From: Streptomyces sp. NBC_01465
Lineage (GTDB): Bacteria > Actinomycetota > Actinomycetes > Streptomycetales > Streptomycetaceae
Assembly: GCF_036227325.1 (NCBI RefSeq)
Contig: NZ_CP109467.1
Location: 868,001-932,000 of the forward strand
Reading direction: 5' to 3'
DNA: 64,000 nucleotides
Every line of letters begins with the position of its first letter. Position 1 is the stretch's first letter. The notes under the pieces were generated by a model that saw only the letters and a list, made by a program, of their open reading frames with translations, was not told the origin of the DNA and did no database searches. This document shows, one piece after another, positions 17,514 through 32,309 of this stretch. Both the position numbers and the translations under genes were made by a program.

Positions 17514-19655
17514 TCAGCCGATGTCGGGCGGGTCGACCCTGATCCGTACCGGATCGACGCCCCGCGTCAGCCGGGACGCCTGCGCACGCTTCAGCGCGGC
17601 GGCCAGCGCGGCCCCGCTGCCGGGCGGCACCCGCAGCAGCGCCCGCTCCCAGCTCTCCCCCGGCGGGGCGTCACCCGTCCTGCGCGGCCTGCCAGGATCG
17701 GCGACGGGCAGCGGAACGGGCCCCAACACCTCGGCGTCGCCAGGTAGTTCGGCCGCTGCGAGGAACTCGGCCAGCGCCTCCGGCTTCCCCGAGACCGCCG
17801 CCATCCGCGACACGGGCGGGAATCTCAGCTCGGCCCGCTCGGCCAGTTCGCGCACCGCGTGCCCGACGGGGTCCCATCGCACGAGGGCCTGTACGGGCCT
17901 GAGCGTGGGCTCCGCGACCACGACGACCGTGCCGCCCTCGCCCTGCCCCCGTACGAGCGAGGCGGCGTCGATCCAGCGCCGCAGCGCCTCTTCCCCGGCC
18001 CGCAGATCGGGCCGCCCCAGCATCGCCCAGCCGTCGAGCAGCAGCGCGGCCGCGTACCCGCCGTCGGCGACCGGTTCGGCGCCGGGCGTGGAGATGACCA
18101 GCGCGGGCTGCCCGGGCACGGTGTCCAGCACATGGTCGCGCCCCGAGGTCCGCACCGGTACGGCGGGAAAGGCCCGCCCCAGCTCCTCGGCGGTCCGCCG
18201 CGCCCCCACGATCTGCGCCCGCAGCCGTACGCCACCGCACTCGATGCAGTGCCATCCGTCCTCCCCGCGCCCGCACCAGGCGCAGTGCAGGGCCCGTTCG
18301 TCGGGAGCCTCCAGCGGCCCGGCACAGTGCACACAGCGCGCGGGTGTCCTGCACCGCTCACAGGCCAGCCTCGGTACGTACCCGCGCCGGGGCACCTGGA
18401 CCAGTACGGGACCGGTCTTCAGCCCGTTCCGTACGGCCTCCCAGGCGAGGCTGGGCAGACGCGCGGCCCGTGCCGCCTCGTCCCGCGCCAGGTCGAAGTC
18501 GCCCACGGTCCGCACCCGGGGAGCTGCGGCCCGCACCTGCTCCCGGTCGGCGACGAGCGGTGCGGCCCAGCCGCTCTCCACCAGCTGGGCGGCCTCGACC
18601 GTGCAGCTCGTACTCCCCAGCAGGAACGCGCACTTGTCGTGTGCGGCTCGCAGCAGCAGCACCTCACGCGCATGCGGCAGCGGAGCGTGCAGTTCGCTGT
18701 GGCTGGAGTCCCCGTCCTCCCAGATGGCGACCAGCCCGAGGTCCCGTACGGGAGCGAACATCGCGGCCCGCGTCCCGACGACGGCCCGCACCGCCCCCCG
18801 CCGCACGGCGAGCCACTGCCGATAACGCTTCTCCGGGCCGACCTCCGCGGTGAGCACCGCGTGCCGCCCCTCCCCCAGCACTCCGGTCAGGGCCGCGTCC
18901 ATGCGCGCGGCGCTGCGCCCGTCGGGCACGACGACCAGCGCACCCCGCCCGGAAGCCAGCGTCGCGGCGACGGCGCGCGCCAGCTCGTCGGGCCAGTGCG
19001 GCCCGGGCAGCGCGGTCCACACGGCCCGCGGCGCCCCGCCCCCGGCCAGTGCCTCCAGGAACCCCGGCCCCTTCCCGTACCGCTCCCAGGTGCCCGCGCC
19101 CGGAGCCGGTGGCGGCGGCAGCGGCTCCGGTGACGGCTTCGACTCGGCCCGCGCATTGCGCGGTGGGACGGCCAGCTGCAGCACATCGGCCAGGCTCCCC
19201 GCATACCGGTCGGCCACGGCCCGCGCCAGGCCCAGCAGTTCGGGCCCGAGCACGGGTTCCTCCGAAACGACCCCGGCCAGCGCGGCCAGCGCCCCCTCGT
19301 AATCCGATTCGGCACGCCGCTCGACGATGAACCCGTCGATCAGCCCCCCGCCTTCACGGCGCCCTTCCCGCACATTGCGATTCCCCGCCCCGAACCGCAC
19401 CCGCACCCGCACACCCGGCCGGGCCGCTTCGTCGAGCTCCTCAGGAACGGCGTAGTCGAAGAACTGGTCGAGATGCAGCACGCCCTTGTTCACGACAACG
19501 CGCGCGACGGGCAGTTCCTTGGCCAGCGCGGCTCCCCGCCAGGTCCGCGGCTTGGCCTTGGGCACCTTCGCTTTCCGCACGGTCTCCCGGATCAGCGCAA
19601 GCTGCTCCGGCGCCCCGCCCCCGCAGTCCCCGTCCTGCTCGTTCTCGCTGCTCAC
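17514..19655 (-). CDS. priA: PriA-like primosomal protein N', helicase motifs degenerate
   Basis: The 713-aa protein matches PriA over its length. It has the N-terminal 3' DNA-binding domain (LPVARVVVNKGVLHLDQFFDYAVPEEL), a helicase-like core, four zinc-binding CxxC pairs (CERCRTPARCVHC, CAWCGRGEDGWHCIEC) and the C-terminal domain (RIRVDPPDI). PriA directs replication restart at stalled forks. The Walker A site is lost (TLASGRGALVVVPDG where GxxGxGKT is expected) and the DEEH box reads EDGDS, as described for actinobacterial PriA, so helicase activity is unlikely. GTG 19655 is chosen because AGGA lies 8 nt upstream; a GTG 6 nt earlier is possible. Confidence 0.9.
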   Translation of the reverse strand: MSSENEQDGDCGGGAPEQLALIRETVRKAKVPKAKPRTWRGAALAKELPVARVVVNKGVLHLDQFFDYAVPEELDEAARPGVRVRVRFGAGNRNVREGRREGGGLIDGFIVERRAESDYEGALAALAGVVSEEPVLGPELLGLARAVADRYAGSLADVLQLAVPPRNARAESKPSPEPLPPPPAPGAGTWERYGKGPGFLEALAGGGAPRAVWTALPGPHWPDELARAVAATLASGRGALVVVPDGRSAARMDAALTGVLGEGRHAVLTAEVGPEKRYRQWLAVRRGAVRAVVGTRAAMFAPVRDLGLVAIWEDGDSSHSELHAPLPHAREVLLLRAAHDKCAFLLGSTSCTVEAAQLVESGWAAPLVADREQVRAAAPRVRTVGDFDLARDEAARAARLPSLAWEAVRNGLKTGPVLVQVPRRGYVPRLACERCRTPARCVHCAGPLEAPDERALHCAWCGRGEDGWHCIECGGVRLRAQIVGARRTAEELGRAFPAVPVRTSGRDHVLDTVPGQPALVISTPGAEPVADGGYAAALLLDGWAMLGRPDLRAGEEALRRWIDAASLVRGQGEGGTVVVVAEPTLRPVQALVRWDPVGHAVRELAERAELRFPPVSRMAAVSGKPEALAEFLAAAELPGDAEVLGPVPLPVADPGRPRRTGDAPPGESWERALLRVPPGSGAALAAALKRAQASRLTRGVDPVRIRVDPPDIG

Positions 19656-19697
19656 AACCACATTCCTACCAGCCCGCACTGACAACGGGGACAGCAC

Positions 19698-19730
19698 GAC
19701 GGCCCCGGACCACAGAGGTCCGGGGCCGTC
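19698..19730 (-). terminator. Terminator after metK
   Basis: A perfect 14-bp stem (GACGGCCCCGGACC and complement) with a 5-nt ACAGA loop lies 17 nt beyond the metK stop, in the gap before priA. Confidence 0.85.
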
Positions 19731-19747
19731 GCGTACGACAGGTGTGC

Positions 19748-20956
<1,209 letters not shown>

Positions 20957-21198
20957 AACGCTCCCTGGGGTTGCAGCGGCTGCTGGCTGATCATTGGCGG
21001 AACGGTTCGGGGGCTGCGCCCGACATCATTCCGAGACCAGTTTATCGGTCACTTCCGGTCGCTGGACCACGCGTCTCGCTCCGTGGGAGCCGTGTGATCC
21101 GCGGCACGTCATTGTGCAGTATGACGAATGCCGGACACCAGGGGGTAAATAGCCTGATTTGCCGGACTTTTCCCGCCTGATGGGGCGAAACAAAGAAT

Positions 21199-22404
21199 TC
21201 ATTCGAGCCGGGGTACGACCAGATCCCACACGGTGTCGGCCAGCGCTTCCTTCGGTCCGTACGGCACCGGGGTCTCGCCCCCGTCCGCCGCGAGGACAAC
21301 GGCTTCGTTCTCCTCGGACCCGAAGGTCTTGCGCTCCCCCACCTCGTTGACGACGAGCAGATCGCATCCCTTGCGCTGCAGTTTCGTCCGCCCGTTGGCG
21401 AGGACGTCGTCGGTCTCCGCGGCGAATCCGACCACCACCTGTCCGGGCCTCGCACGGTCGGCCGAGATCTCGGCGAGGATGTCCGGATTGCGGACCAGAG
21501 CGACCGGCGCGGGCTCCTGGCCGTCCTTCTTCTTGATCTTCCCGGCGGCGTACGACTCCGGCCTGAAGTCGGCCACGGCGGCCGCCATGACCACGGCGTC
21601 CGCGTCGGCCGCGGCCTTCAGGACGGCCTCGCGCAGTTGTACGGCCGTCCCGATGTGCACCACGTCGGCGCCCGCCGGGTCCGCGAGCCCGGTGTTCGCC
21701 TCGATCAGCGTCACCCTGGCGCCGCGGGCGACAGCCGTACGGGCGAGGGCGTAACCCTGCTTTCCGGAGGAACGGTTCCCCAGGTAGCGGACCGGGTCGA
21801 GCGGCTCGCGGGTGCCGCCCGCGCTGACCACGACATGCTTCCCGGCCAGGTCGGGCTCGCGCACGCCACGGGCCAGGACGCGTCGGCACACCTCGAAGAT
21901 CTCGCCCGGGTCGGGCAGTCGCCCCTTGCCGGTGTCCACGCCGGTGAGACGGCCCACGGCCGGCTCGATGACGACCGCGCCGCGGCGGCGCAGGGTGGCG
22001 ACGTTCTCCTGGGTCGCGGGGTGTTCCCACATCTCGGTGTGCATCGCGGGTGCAAAGACGACCGGACAGCGCGCGGTCAGCAGCGTGTTGGTGAGGAGGT
22101 CGTCGGCAAGGCCGTGGGCCGCCTTGGCCAGCATGTCGGCGGTGGCCGGCGCGACCACGACCAGATCGGCGCCCTGGCCGATCCGGACGTGCGGGACCTC
22201 GTGGACGTCGGACCACACCTCGGTCGAGACGGGATGCCCGGAAAGCGCGGACCAGGTCGCGGCGCCGACGAAATGCAGCGCGGACTCCGTCGGCACGACG
22301 CGTACGTCATGACCGGACTCGGTCAGCCGGCGCAGCACCTCGCACGCCTTGTACGCGGCGATGCCACCGCTGACCCCCAGAACGACCTTCGGCTTGTCCG
22401 CCAC
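21199..22404 (-). CDS. coaBC: Bifunctional phosphopantothenoylcysteine decarboxylase / phosphopantothenate-cysteine ligase
   Basis: The 401-aa flavoprotein carries out two steps of coenzyme A synthesis. The N-terminal CoaC half shows VVLGVSGGIAAYKACEV and the active-site segment PAMHTEMWEHPAT. The C-terminal CoaB half starts near VVSAGGTREPLDPVRYLGNRSSGKQGYALA and includes VVGFAAETDD. The GTG start (VADKPKVVL) has GGGGAG 8 nt upstream. It is downstream of rpoZ, separated by a strong terminator, so it may have its own promoter. Confidence 0.95.
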   Translation of the reverse strand: MADKPKVVLGVSGGIAAYKACEVLRRLTESGHDVRVVPTESALHFVGAATWSALSGHPVSTEVWSDVHEVPHVRIGQGADLVVVAPATADMLAKAAHGLADDLLTNTLLTARCPVVFAPAMHTEMWEHPATQENVATLRRRGAVVIEPAVGRLTGVDTGKGRLPDPGEIFEVCRRVLARGVREPDLAGKHVVVSAGGTREPLDPVRYLGNRSSGKQGYALARTAVARGARVTLIEANTGLADPAGADVVHIGTAVQLREAVLKAAADADAVVMAAAVADFRPESYAAGKIKKKDGQEPAPVALVRNPDILAEISADRARPGQVVVGFAAETDDVLANGRTKLQRKGCDLLVVNEVGERKTFGSEENEAVVLAADGGETPVPYGPKEALADTVWDLVVPRLE

Positions 22405-22446
22405 GTCGATGTCTCCCCGCACTCGGTTCCGTACGACTCCATCACA

Positions 22447-22485
22447 CACCACAGGCCCGGCAGTCGCGCTGCCGGGCCTGTGGTG
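22447..22485 (-). terminator. Terminator after rpoZ
   Basis: A perfect 17-bp stem (CACCACAGGCCCGGCAG and complement) with loop TCGCG lies 22 nt beyond the rpoZ stop and 43 nt before the coaBC start. Confidence 0.88.
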
Positions 22486-22506
22486 ACACTGCTCTGTGCT
22501 TCTTGC

Positions 22507-22779
22507 CTACTGGGCGGGGCCCTCGATGGCCTCGGAGGTCAGCAGACCCGCGTTGATCTCGCGGAGCGCGATCGAGAGGGGCTTCTCGTGGACGTGAGTG
22601 TCCACCAGGGGACCGACGTACTCGAGCAGGCCTTCGCCGAGCTGCGAGTAGTACGCGTTGATCTGGCGCGCGCGCTTGGCGGCGTAGATCACGAGGCTGT
22701 ACTTGGAGTCGGTTGCCTCGAGGAGCTCATCAATCGGCGGGTTGATGATGCCCTCGGGCGTGGTGATGGAAGAGGACAC
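22507..22779 (-). CDS. rpoZ: RNA polymerase omega subunit
   Basis: The 90-aa protein matches omega over its full length. It has the conserved [31 protein letters not shown] segment that contacts the beta' C-terminus. It aids assembly of core RNA polymerase. It lies 27 nt downstream of gmk, the gmk-rpoZ order widely conserved in bacteria. Confidence 0.96.
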   Translation of the reverse strand: MSSSITTPEGIINPPIDELLEATDSKYSLVIYAAKRARQINAYYSQLGEGLLEYVGPLVDTHVHEKPLSIALREINAGLLTSEAIEGPAQ

Positions 22780-22806
22780 TCTCTGCCTTCCGATGGAGTT
22801 AAAGGT

Positions 22807-23364
22807 CTAAAGAACCTTCATCAAGGCTAGCAGCTCACGGGCTACGTCCTCGACGGAGGTGTTGACCAGGGTCGTATCGAACTCGGACTCGGCGGCCAGT
22901 TCGACCTTCGCGGCCTCCAGGCGGCGTTCGATGACCTCGGGCGCCTCGGTCCCGCGGCCGGTGAGCCGGCGGACCAGTTCGTCCCAGCTCGGCGGGGCCA
23001 GGAAGACCAGCTGAGCCTCGGGCATCGAATCCCGTACCAGTCGGGCACCCTGGAGATCGATCTCCAGGAGCACGGGCTCCCCCGCGTCGAGGCGGTCGTG
23101 GACCGCCTGACGCGGGGTGCCGTAACGGTTGCCCGCAAACTCGGCCCACTCCAGCAGTTCGCCGTTGGCGACGAGCTTGTCGAACTCCTCGTCGTCCACG
23201 AAGAAGTACTGGACGCCGTGGCGCTCGCCGGGGCGTGGCTTGCGGGTCGTCGCCGACACCGAGAGCCAAACCTCGGGGTGGACCTTGCGCATATGGGCGA
23301 CAACCGTGCTCTTGCCGACCCCGGAGGGGCCGGAGAGCACGGTCAACCGCGGACGTTCGTTCAT
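22807..23364 (-). CDS. gmk: Guanylate kinase
   Basis: The 185-aa P-loop kinase converts GMP to GDP with ATP. It has the P-loop GPSGVGKST (about 12-20), the GMP-binding segment [35 protein letters not shown], and [11 protein letters not shown]. The gene follows sihf by 38 nt and precedes rpoZ, so the three are probably cotranscribed. Length and motifs are complete. Confidence 0.96.
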   Translation of the reverse strand: MNERPRLTVLSGPSGVGKSTVVAHMRKVHPEVWLSVSATTRKPRPGERHGVQYFFVDDEEFDKLVANGELLEWAEFAGNRYGTPRQAVHDRLDAGEPVLLEIDLQGARLVRDSMPEAQLVFLAPPSWDELVRRLTGRGTEAPEVIERRLEAAKVELAAESEFDTTLVNTSVEDVARELLALMKVL

Positions 23365-23402
23365 GCGGCGATTATTCCAGCTTCCCGGGGGTGCCCAGGA
23401 CG

Positions 23403-23726
23403 TCAGGCGCCGCCGCCACCGAACTCGCGCTCCAAGGATGCGATCTGATTGGAGCCGAGACCGCGCACTCGGCGGCTCTCGGAGATCCCGAGCCGCTCCA
23501 TGAGCTGCTTGGCACGGACCTTGCCCACGCCGGGCAGGGACTCAAGGAGGGCGGAGACCTTCATCTTCCCGATGACGTCGTTCTCCTGGCCCTGCTTGAT
23601 GACCTCGTGGAGGGAAGCGCCGGAGTGCTTGAGTCGATTCTTGACCTCGGCCCGCTCCCGGCGAGCCGCGGCGGCCTTTTCGAGCGCGGCTGCGCGCTGT
23701 TCAGGGGTAAGGGGCGGAAGAGCCAC
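23403..23726 (-). CDS. sihf: Integration host factor sIHF (mycobacterial-type mIHF family)
   Basis: The 107-aa protein begins [20 protein letters not shown]. It has a long N-terminal basic helix and a helix-two-turn-helix segment ([25 protein letters not shown]). As I remember the S. coelicolor sIHF sequence, it is nearly identical. sIHF is a nucleoid-associated protein that binds duplex DNA and influences supercoiling, sporulation and antibiotic production. The GTG start is supported by GAGGTGA 8-14 nt upstream. It is first in the sihf-gmk-rpoZ unit behind a promoter at 23836-23864. Confidence 0.96.
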   Translation of the reverse strand: MALPPLTPEQRAAALEKAAAARRERAEVKNRLKHSGASLHEVIKQGQENDVIGKMKVSALLESLPGVGKVRAKQLMERLGISESRRVRGLGSNQIASLEREFGGGGA

Positions 23727-23835
23727 GCCTACGTCACCTCGGATGTCGATCTGTCGGATACGGACCGGTGAGGGACCTGGACGCCCCACACCAGGGGAGC
23801 AACGAGCAACGTAACTGCCCGTTCGCTCTCGACGG

Positions 23836-23864
23836 AGACTAGCGGCCCGGACCGCTCCAGTCAG
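23836..23864 (-). promoter_or_regulatory. Candidate promoter of sihf-gmk-rpoZ
   Basis: On the minus strand CTGACT (23859-23864) is followed by a 17-nt spacer and TAGTCT (23836-23841), a good match to Streptomyces housekeeping TTGAC(A)/TAGNNT. It lies 110 nt upstream of the sihf start. Confidence 0.6.
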
Positions 23865-23974
23865 CGAGAACAGACGAAAAGTCCTGGTCAGCTGAGGCGG
23901 GACGGGATATTTCGGGCATAACACCCCGGTTTTCGGCCTGTGGGACGGAAAAGATTCGGCAAGGCGGCGGCCGC

Positions 23975-24003
23975 GCGCCTCCGGAAGCGTCCTCCGGAGG
24001 CGC
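23975..24003 (-). terminator. Terminator of the pyr operon
   Basis: A perfect 11-bp stem (GCGCCTCCGGA and complement) with a 7-nt loop lies 12 nt beyond the pyrF stop. The remaining 110 nt up to the sihf promoter show no gene. Confidence 0.8.
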
Positions 24004-24014
24004 CAATCCGGTCC

Positions 24015-24850
24015 TCAGGCCCCGGCGACGGCCACCCGTACCTCGTCCGCGAACCGTGCCGCGGAGTCCCGCAGACCCGTCACGTCCGGACCGTGGCGGA
24101 GCACGCCCCGGCTGACGCTCGGGACGACGTTGCCGACCGCGGAGCCGAAGACGCCGGGGAGATCCGCCGGCGTGGCCCCCTGGGCGCCGATGCCGGGGGC
24201 GAGGAGCGGCCCGTTGATCGCCAGGTTCACACCCGCGTCGCCGAGGGTCGCGCCGACGACCGCGCCCACCGAGCCGAGCGGCGTCGCGCCCTCGTTCTCG
24301 GCCGCCATGTGGTCCAGCATCAGCTGGGCGAGGGTCCTGCCGTCGGCGGCCGTGGCGCGCTGGACCTCCGCGCCCTCCGGGTTGGAGGTGAGGGCGAGGA
24401 CGAAGACGCCCGCGCCGCTGATGCGGGCCGCGTCCAGCGCCGGGCGCAGCGAGCCGAATCCGAGGTACGGGGAGACCGTGACCGCGTCCGAGAACAGCGG
24501 CGACTCCTTGTCGAGGTACGTGGCCGCGTACGCGCCCATCGTCGAGCCGATGTCGCCGCGCTTGGCGTCCATCAGGACCAGCGCCCCTGCCGCCCTCGCC
24601 TCCTCGACCGTCTTCTCCAGCACCGCGACGCCGCGCGAGCCGAAGCGCTCGAAGAAGGCCGACTGCGGCTTGAGCACGGCGACGCGGTCGGCCAGGGCCT
24701 CGACGACCGTGCGGGAGAAGCGCTCCAGGCCCGCGATGTCGTCGTTCAGGCCCCAGGCGGAGAGCAGGGAGGCGTGCGGGTCGATGCCGACGCAGAGCGG
24801 TCCGCGGGTGTCCATGGCGTGGCGCAGGCGGGCGCCGAACGGTTCGAGGG

Positions 24851-24854
<4 letters not shown>
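24015..24854 (-). CDS. pyrF: Orotidine 5'-phosphate decarboxylase
   Basis: The 279-aa enzyme catalyses the last step of UMP synthesis. The longer type-2 form is indicated by length and by FGARLRHAMDTRGPLCVGIDPHASLL. The catalytic Lys/Asp segment reads LMDAKRGDIGSTMGAYA. The gene overlaps pyrD by 4 nt (ATGA) and closes the pyr operon. A strong terminator follows. Confidence 0.95.
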
Positions 24855-25963
<1,109 letters not shown>

Positions 25964-25983
25964 GGTGGGTGTCCTCATGAAAG

Positions 25984-26012
25984 AGGGGGACACCGGTTCG
26001 GTGTCCCCCTCG
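25984..26012 (-). terminator. Hairpin between carB and pyrD (attenuator or partial terminator)
   Basis: A perfect 12-bp stem (GAGGGGGACACC and complement) with loop GAACC lies 8 nt after the carB stop and 20 nt before the pyrD start. On the transcribed strand the stem is followed by TTTC. It looks like a terminator inside the pyr operon and would lower pyrD-pyrF transcription relative to carAB, or it may only stabilise the upstream message. Confidence 0.65.
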
Positions 26013-26019
26013 TGGGCTG

Positions 26020-29320
<3,301 letters not shown>

Positions 29321-29328
<8 letters not shown>

Positions 29329-30457
29329 GCTGGCCCTCCATGAGCTCTACGAAGCGGTCGAACAGGTACGCGGCGTCGTGCGGACCCGCTGCTGCTTCGG
29401 GGTGGTACTGGACGGAGAAGGCCGGCTGGTCGAGCAGCTGGAGGCCTTCCACCACGTTGTCGTTGAGGCAGACGTGGGAGACCTCGGCGCGGCCGAAGGG
29501 GGTGTCGCTCACCTTGTCGAGGGGCGCGTCGACGGCGAAGCCGTGGTTGTGCGCGGTGATCTCGACCTTGCCGGTGGTGCGGTCCTGGACGGGCTGGTTG
29601 ATGCCGCGGTGGCCGTACTTGAGCTTGTACGTACCGAAGCCGAGCGCCCGGCCGAGGATCTGGTTGCCGAAGCAGATGCCGAAGAGCGGGGTCTTCTTGG
29701 CGAGCACGGCCTTGACGACGGTGAGGTCGACGGTGGACGGGTCGCCGGGGCCGTTGGAGAGGAAGAAACCGTCGGGGTCGACCGCGTACACGTCCTCGAC
29801 CGTGGCGGTCGAGGGCAGCACGTGCACCTCGATGCCGCGCTCGGCCATGCGGTGCGGGGTCATGCCCTTGATGCCCAGGTCCAGGGCGGCGACGGTGAAC
29901 TTCTTCTCGCCGATGGCGGGGACGACGTACGTCTCCTTGGTGGCGACCTCGGTGGAGAGGTCGGCGCCGACCATCTCGGGGGCCGCCTTCACACGGGCGA
30001 GCAGCGTGGCCTCGTCGGCGAGTGCCTCGCCGGAGAAGATGCCGACGCGCATCGCGCCGCGCTCGCGCAGGTGGCGGGTGAGGGCGCGGGTGTCGATGCC
30101 GCTGATGCCGACGACGCCCTGCTTGACGAGCTCGTCGTCCAGTGTGCGCTGCGAGCGCCAGTTCGAGGGGACGCGTGCGGGGTCGCGTACGACGTAACCG
30201 GCGACCCAGATCTGCGCGGACTCGGGGTCCTCGTCGTTGACGCCGGTGTTGCCGACGTGCGGGGCCGTCATGACGACGACCTGGCGGTGGTACGAGGGGT
30301 CGGTCAGGGTCTCCTGGTAACCGCTCATGCCGGTGTTGAAGACCGCTTCGCCGAAGGTCTCCCCCACGGCCCCGTAGGCGCGGCCGCGGAAGCTGCGGCC
30401 GTCCTCCAGGACGAGTACGGCGGGAGCCTTGGCGGCTCCCCGGGTGGAGGTCGTCAT
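29321..30457 (-). CDS. carA: Carbamoyl-phosphate synthase small (glutaminase) subunit
   Basis: The 378-aa class I glutamine amidotransferase has an N-terminal CPSase domain ([34 protein letters not shown]). The C-terminal glutaminase has nucleophile Cys in [17 protein letters not shown] and the His/Glu pair in [11 protein letters not shown]. It supplies ammonia to CarB. The start [12 protein letters not shown] overlaps the PH-like gene by 4 nt (ATGA), so it is translationally coupled to it. Confidence 0.97.
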
Positions 30458-31026
30458 CGTGCGATGCCTTCCGTCGTGAGGGATGTGGTGCGCATGGAGT
30501 TGATGGCTTCGACCCAGGCGGCGTGCTCGGCCGCCCGGTCGGAGCGGAAGCCGGAGTCGATCAGCTTGTCGCCGTGGGCCCAGGTGACGATCAGCAGACC
30601 GCCCTCGGCGAGGACCTTGCCCGCGATGCCCTTGTCGAGGCGGGCCTCGCGCAGGGCGTCGGTGGGCACGAAGAAGTCGGTCGCCCCGGGGCGTACGACG
30701 TCCAGGCCTTCGTCGGTGAGCGTCAGCTCGACCTTGCTGCGCGTGCCGAGGCCTCGCGCGACGATCCGGTCGAGCCACTGACCCGCGGTGGTCGAGCCGT
30801 GGTAGCGGCCGCTCAGTACAAGTTTCGGCTCACCGGGCGCGGACGGCGCGGTGGGGAGCTCGGGCAGGTCGCCCTGGAGCGTGCCCCGCCACTTCCAGCC
30901 CTCGCGCATCAGCCAGTACACGAGCACGACGAACAGCAGCAGTCCGACGACCCAGCCGATGCGTCCGGCCCAGTCGGTCACGTCTGCCGACTTCTGCTCG
31001 GCTGCGAGATTGATGAGAGGTGTCAC
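30454..31026 (-). CDS. Membrane protein with PH-like domain inside the pyr operon, function unknown
   Basis: The 190-aa protein has one transmembrane helix near the N-terminus ([18 protein letters not shown], about 25-42) and a soluble C-terminal domain (about 65-180). That domain reads [40 protein letters not shown]..., with the look of a bacterial PH-like fold. It overlaps both pyrC (4 nt) and carA (4 nt), so it is made with the pyrimidine enzymes. The conserved position suggests a link to pyrimidine metabolism or to membrane anchoring of the pathway. No catalytic motif is visible. Confidence 0.8.
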   Translation of the reverse strand: MTPLINLAAEQKSADVTDWAGRIGWVVGLLLFVVLVYWLMREGWKWRGTLQGDLPELPTAPSAPGEPKLVLSGRYHGSTTAGQWLDRIVARGLGTRSKVELTLTDEGLDVVRPGATDFFVPTDALREARLDKGIAGKVLAEGGLLIVTWAHGDKLIDSGFRSDRAAEHAAWVEAINSMRTTSLTTEGIAR

Positions 31027-32309
31027 GCCAGCTTCCCGTCCACGACCGTTGCGCGGCCCCGGAGCCAGGTGTGGGTGACACGTCCCGGCAGCTCACGACC
31101 CTCGTAGGGGGTGTTGCGGCTGCGCGAGGCGAAGCCCGCGGGGTCCACCTCTCCACGGTAAGCGGTGTCGACGAGGGTGAGGTTGGCGGGCTCACCTGCC
31201 GAGACGGGCCGTCCATGGCCGGCGAGCGAGCCGATGCGGGCGGGCTTGTACGACATCCGCTCGGCGACGCCGGCCCAGTCGAGGAGCCCGGTCTCCACCA
31301 TCGTCTGCTGGACGACGCTCAGCGCGGTCTCGAGCCCGACCATGCCCATGGCGGCCGCGGCCCACTCGCAGTCCTTGTCCTCGTGCGGGTGCGGGGCGTG
31401 GTCGGTGGCGACGATGTCGATCGTGCCGTCGGCGAGGGCCTCGCGGAGCGCCATGACGTCGGTCTCGGTGCGCAGCGGCGGGTTCACCTTGTAAACCGGG
31501 TTGTACGAGCGGACAAGCTCGTCGGTCAGCAGCAGGTGGTGCGGGGTGACCTCGGCGGTGACGTCGATGCCGCGGGACTTGGCCCAGCGGACGATCTCGA
31601 CGGATCCGGCGGTCGACAGGTGGCAGATGTGCACCCGGGAGCCGACGTGCTCGGCGAGCAGGACGTCGCGGGCGATGACCGACTCCTCGGCGACGGCGGG
31701 CCAGCCGCCGAGGCCGAGCTCGGCGGAGACGACGCCCTCGTTCATCTGGGCGCCCTCGGTGAGGCGGGGCTCCTGGGCGTGCTGGGCGACGACGCCGCCG
31801 AAGGCCTTCACGTACTCCAGCGCGCGGCGCATGATCACGGCGTCGTCGACGCACTTGCCGTCGTCGGAGAAGACGGTGACCTGTGCGGCGGAGTCGTGCA
31901 TGGCGCCCAGCTCGGAGAGCTGCTTGCCCTCCAGGCCGACGGTGACGGCGCCGATGGGCTGCACGTCGCAGTAGCCGGACTCCTTGCCGAGGCGCCAGAC
32001 CTGCTCGACCACGCCGGCGGTGTCGGCGACGGGGAAGGTGTTGGCCATGGCGAAGACCGCCGTGTAGCCACCGCTGGCGGCGGCCTGCGTGCCGGTGAGG
32101 ACGGTCTCGGAGTCCTCGCGGCCGGGCTCGCGGAGGTGGGTGTGGAGGTCGACGAGGCCCGGGAGGAGGACGTTGCCCTCGGCCTCGATCACCTGGGCGC
32201 CCTCGGCGCTCAGGCCGCTGCCGACCGCCTCGATGGTCTCGCCGTCGATCAGCACATCCTGCGGCTCGCCGCCGAGGACCTTGGCGCCACGGATCAGGAT
32301 CTTGCTCAT
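31023..32309 (-). CDS. pyrC: Dihydroorotase
   Basis: The 428-aa amidohydrolase cyclises carbamoyl-aspartate to dihydroorotate. The zinc-site motif DLHTHLREPGREDSE, HICHLSTAGSVEIV (zinc His), EVTPHHLLLTDE and IVATDHAPHPHEDK (catalytic Asp) are all present. It is the class I (long) form. Its ATG overlaps the pyrB stop by 1 nt (TGATG). It overlaps the following PH-like gene by 4 nt. Confidence 0.97.
   Translation of the reverse strand: MSKILIRGAKVLGGEPQDVLIDGETIEAVGSGLSAEGAQVIEAEGNVLLPGLVDLHTHLREPGREDSETVLTGTQAAASGGYTAVFAMANTFPVADTAGVVEQVWRLGKESGYCDVQPIGAVTVGLEGKQLSELGAMHDSAAQVTVFSDDGKCVDDAVIMRRALEYVKAFGGVVAQHAQEPRLTEGAQMNEGVVSAELGLGGWPAVAEESVIARDVLLAEHVGSRVHICHLSTAGSVEIVRWAKSRGIDVTAEVTPHHLLLTDELVRSYNPVYKVNPPLRTETDVMALREALADGTIDIVATDHAPHPHEDKDCEWAAAAMGMVGLETALSVVQQTMVETGLLDWAGVAERMSYKPARIGSLAGHGRPVSAGEPANLTLVDTAYRGEVDPAGFASRSRNTPYEGRELPGRVTHTWLRGRATVVDGKLA

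Noticed and set aside
20957..21198. SAM riboswitch or clear promoter upstream of metK
   Set aside because: No SAM-I, SAM-II or SAM-IV-like pairing pattern was recognised, and TAAACT near the gene has no matching -35. A covariance-model search would be decisive.
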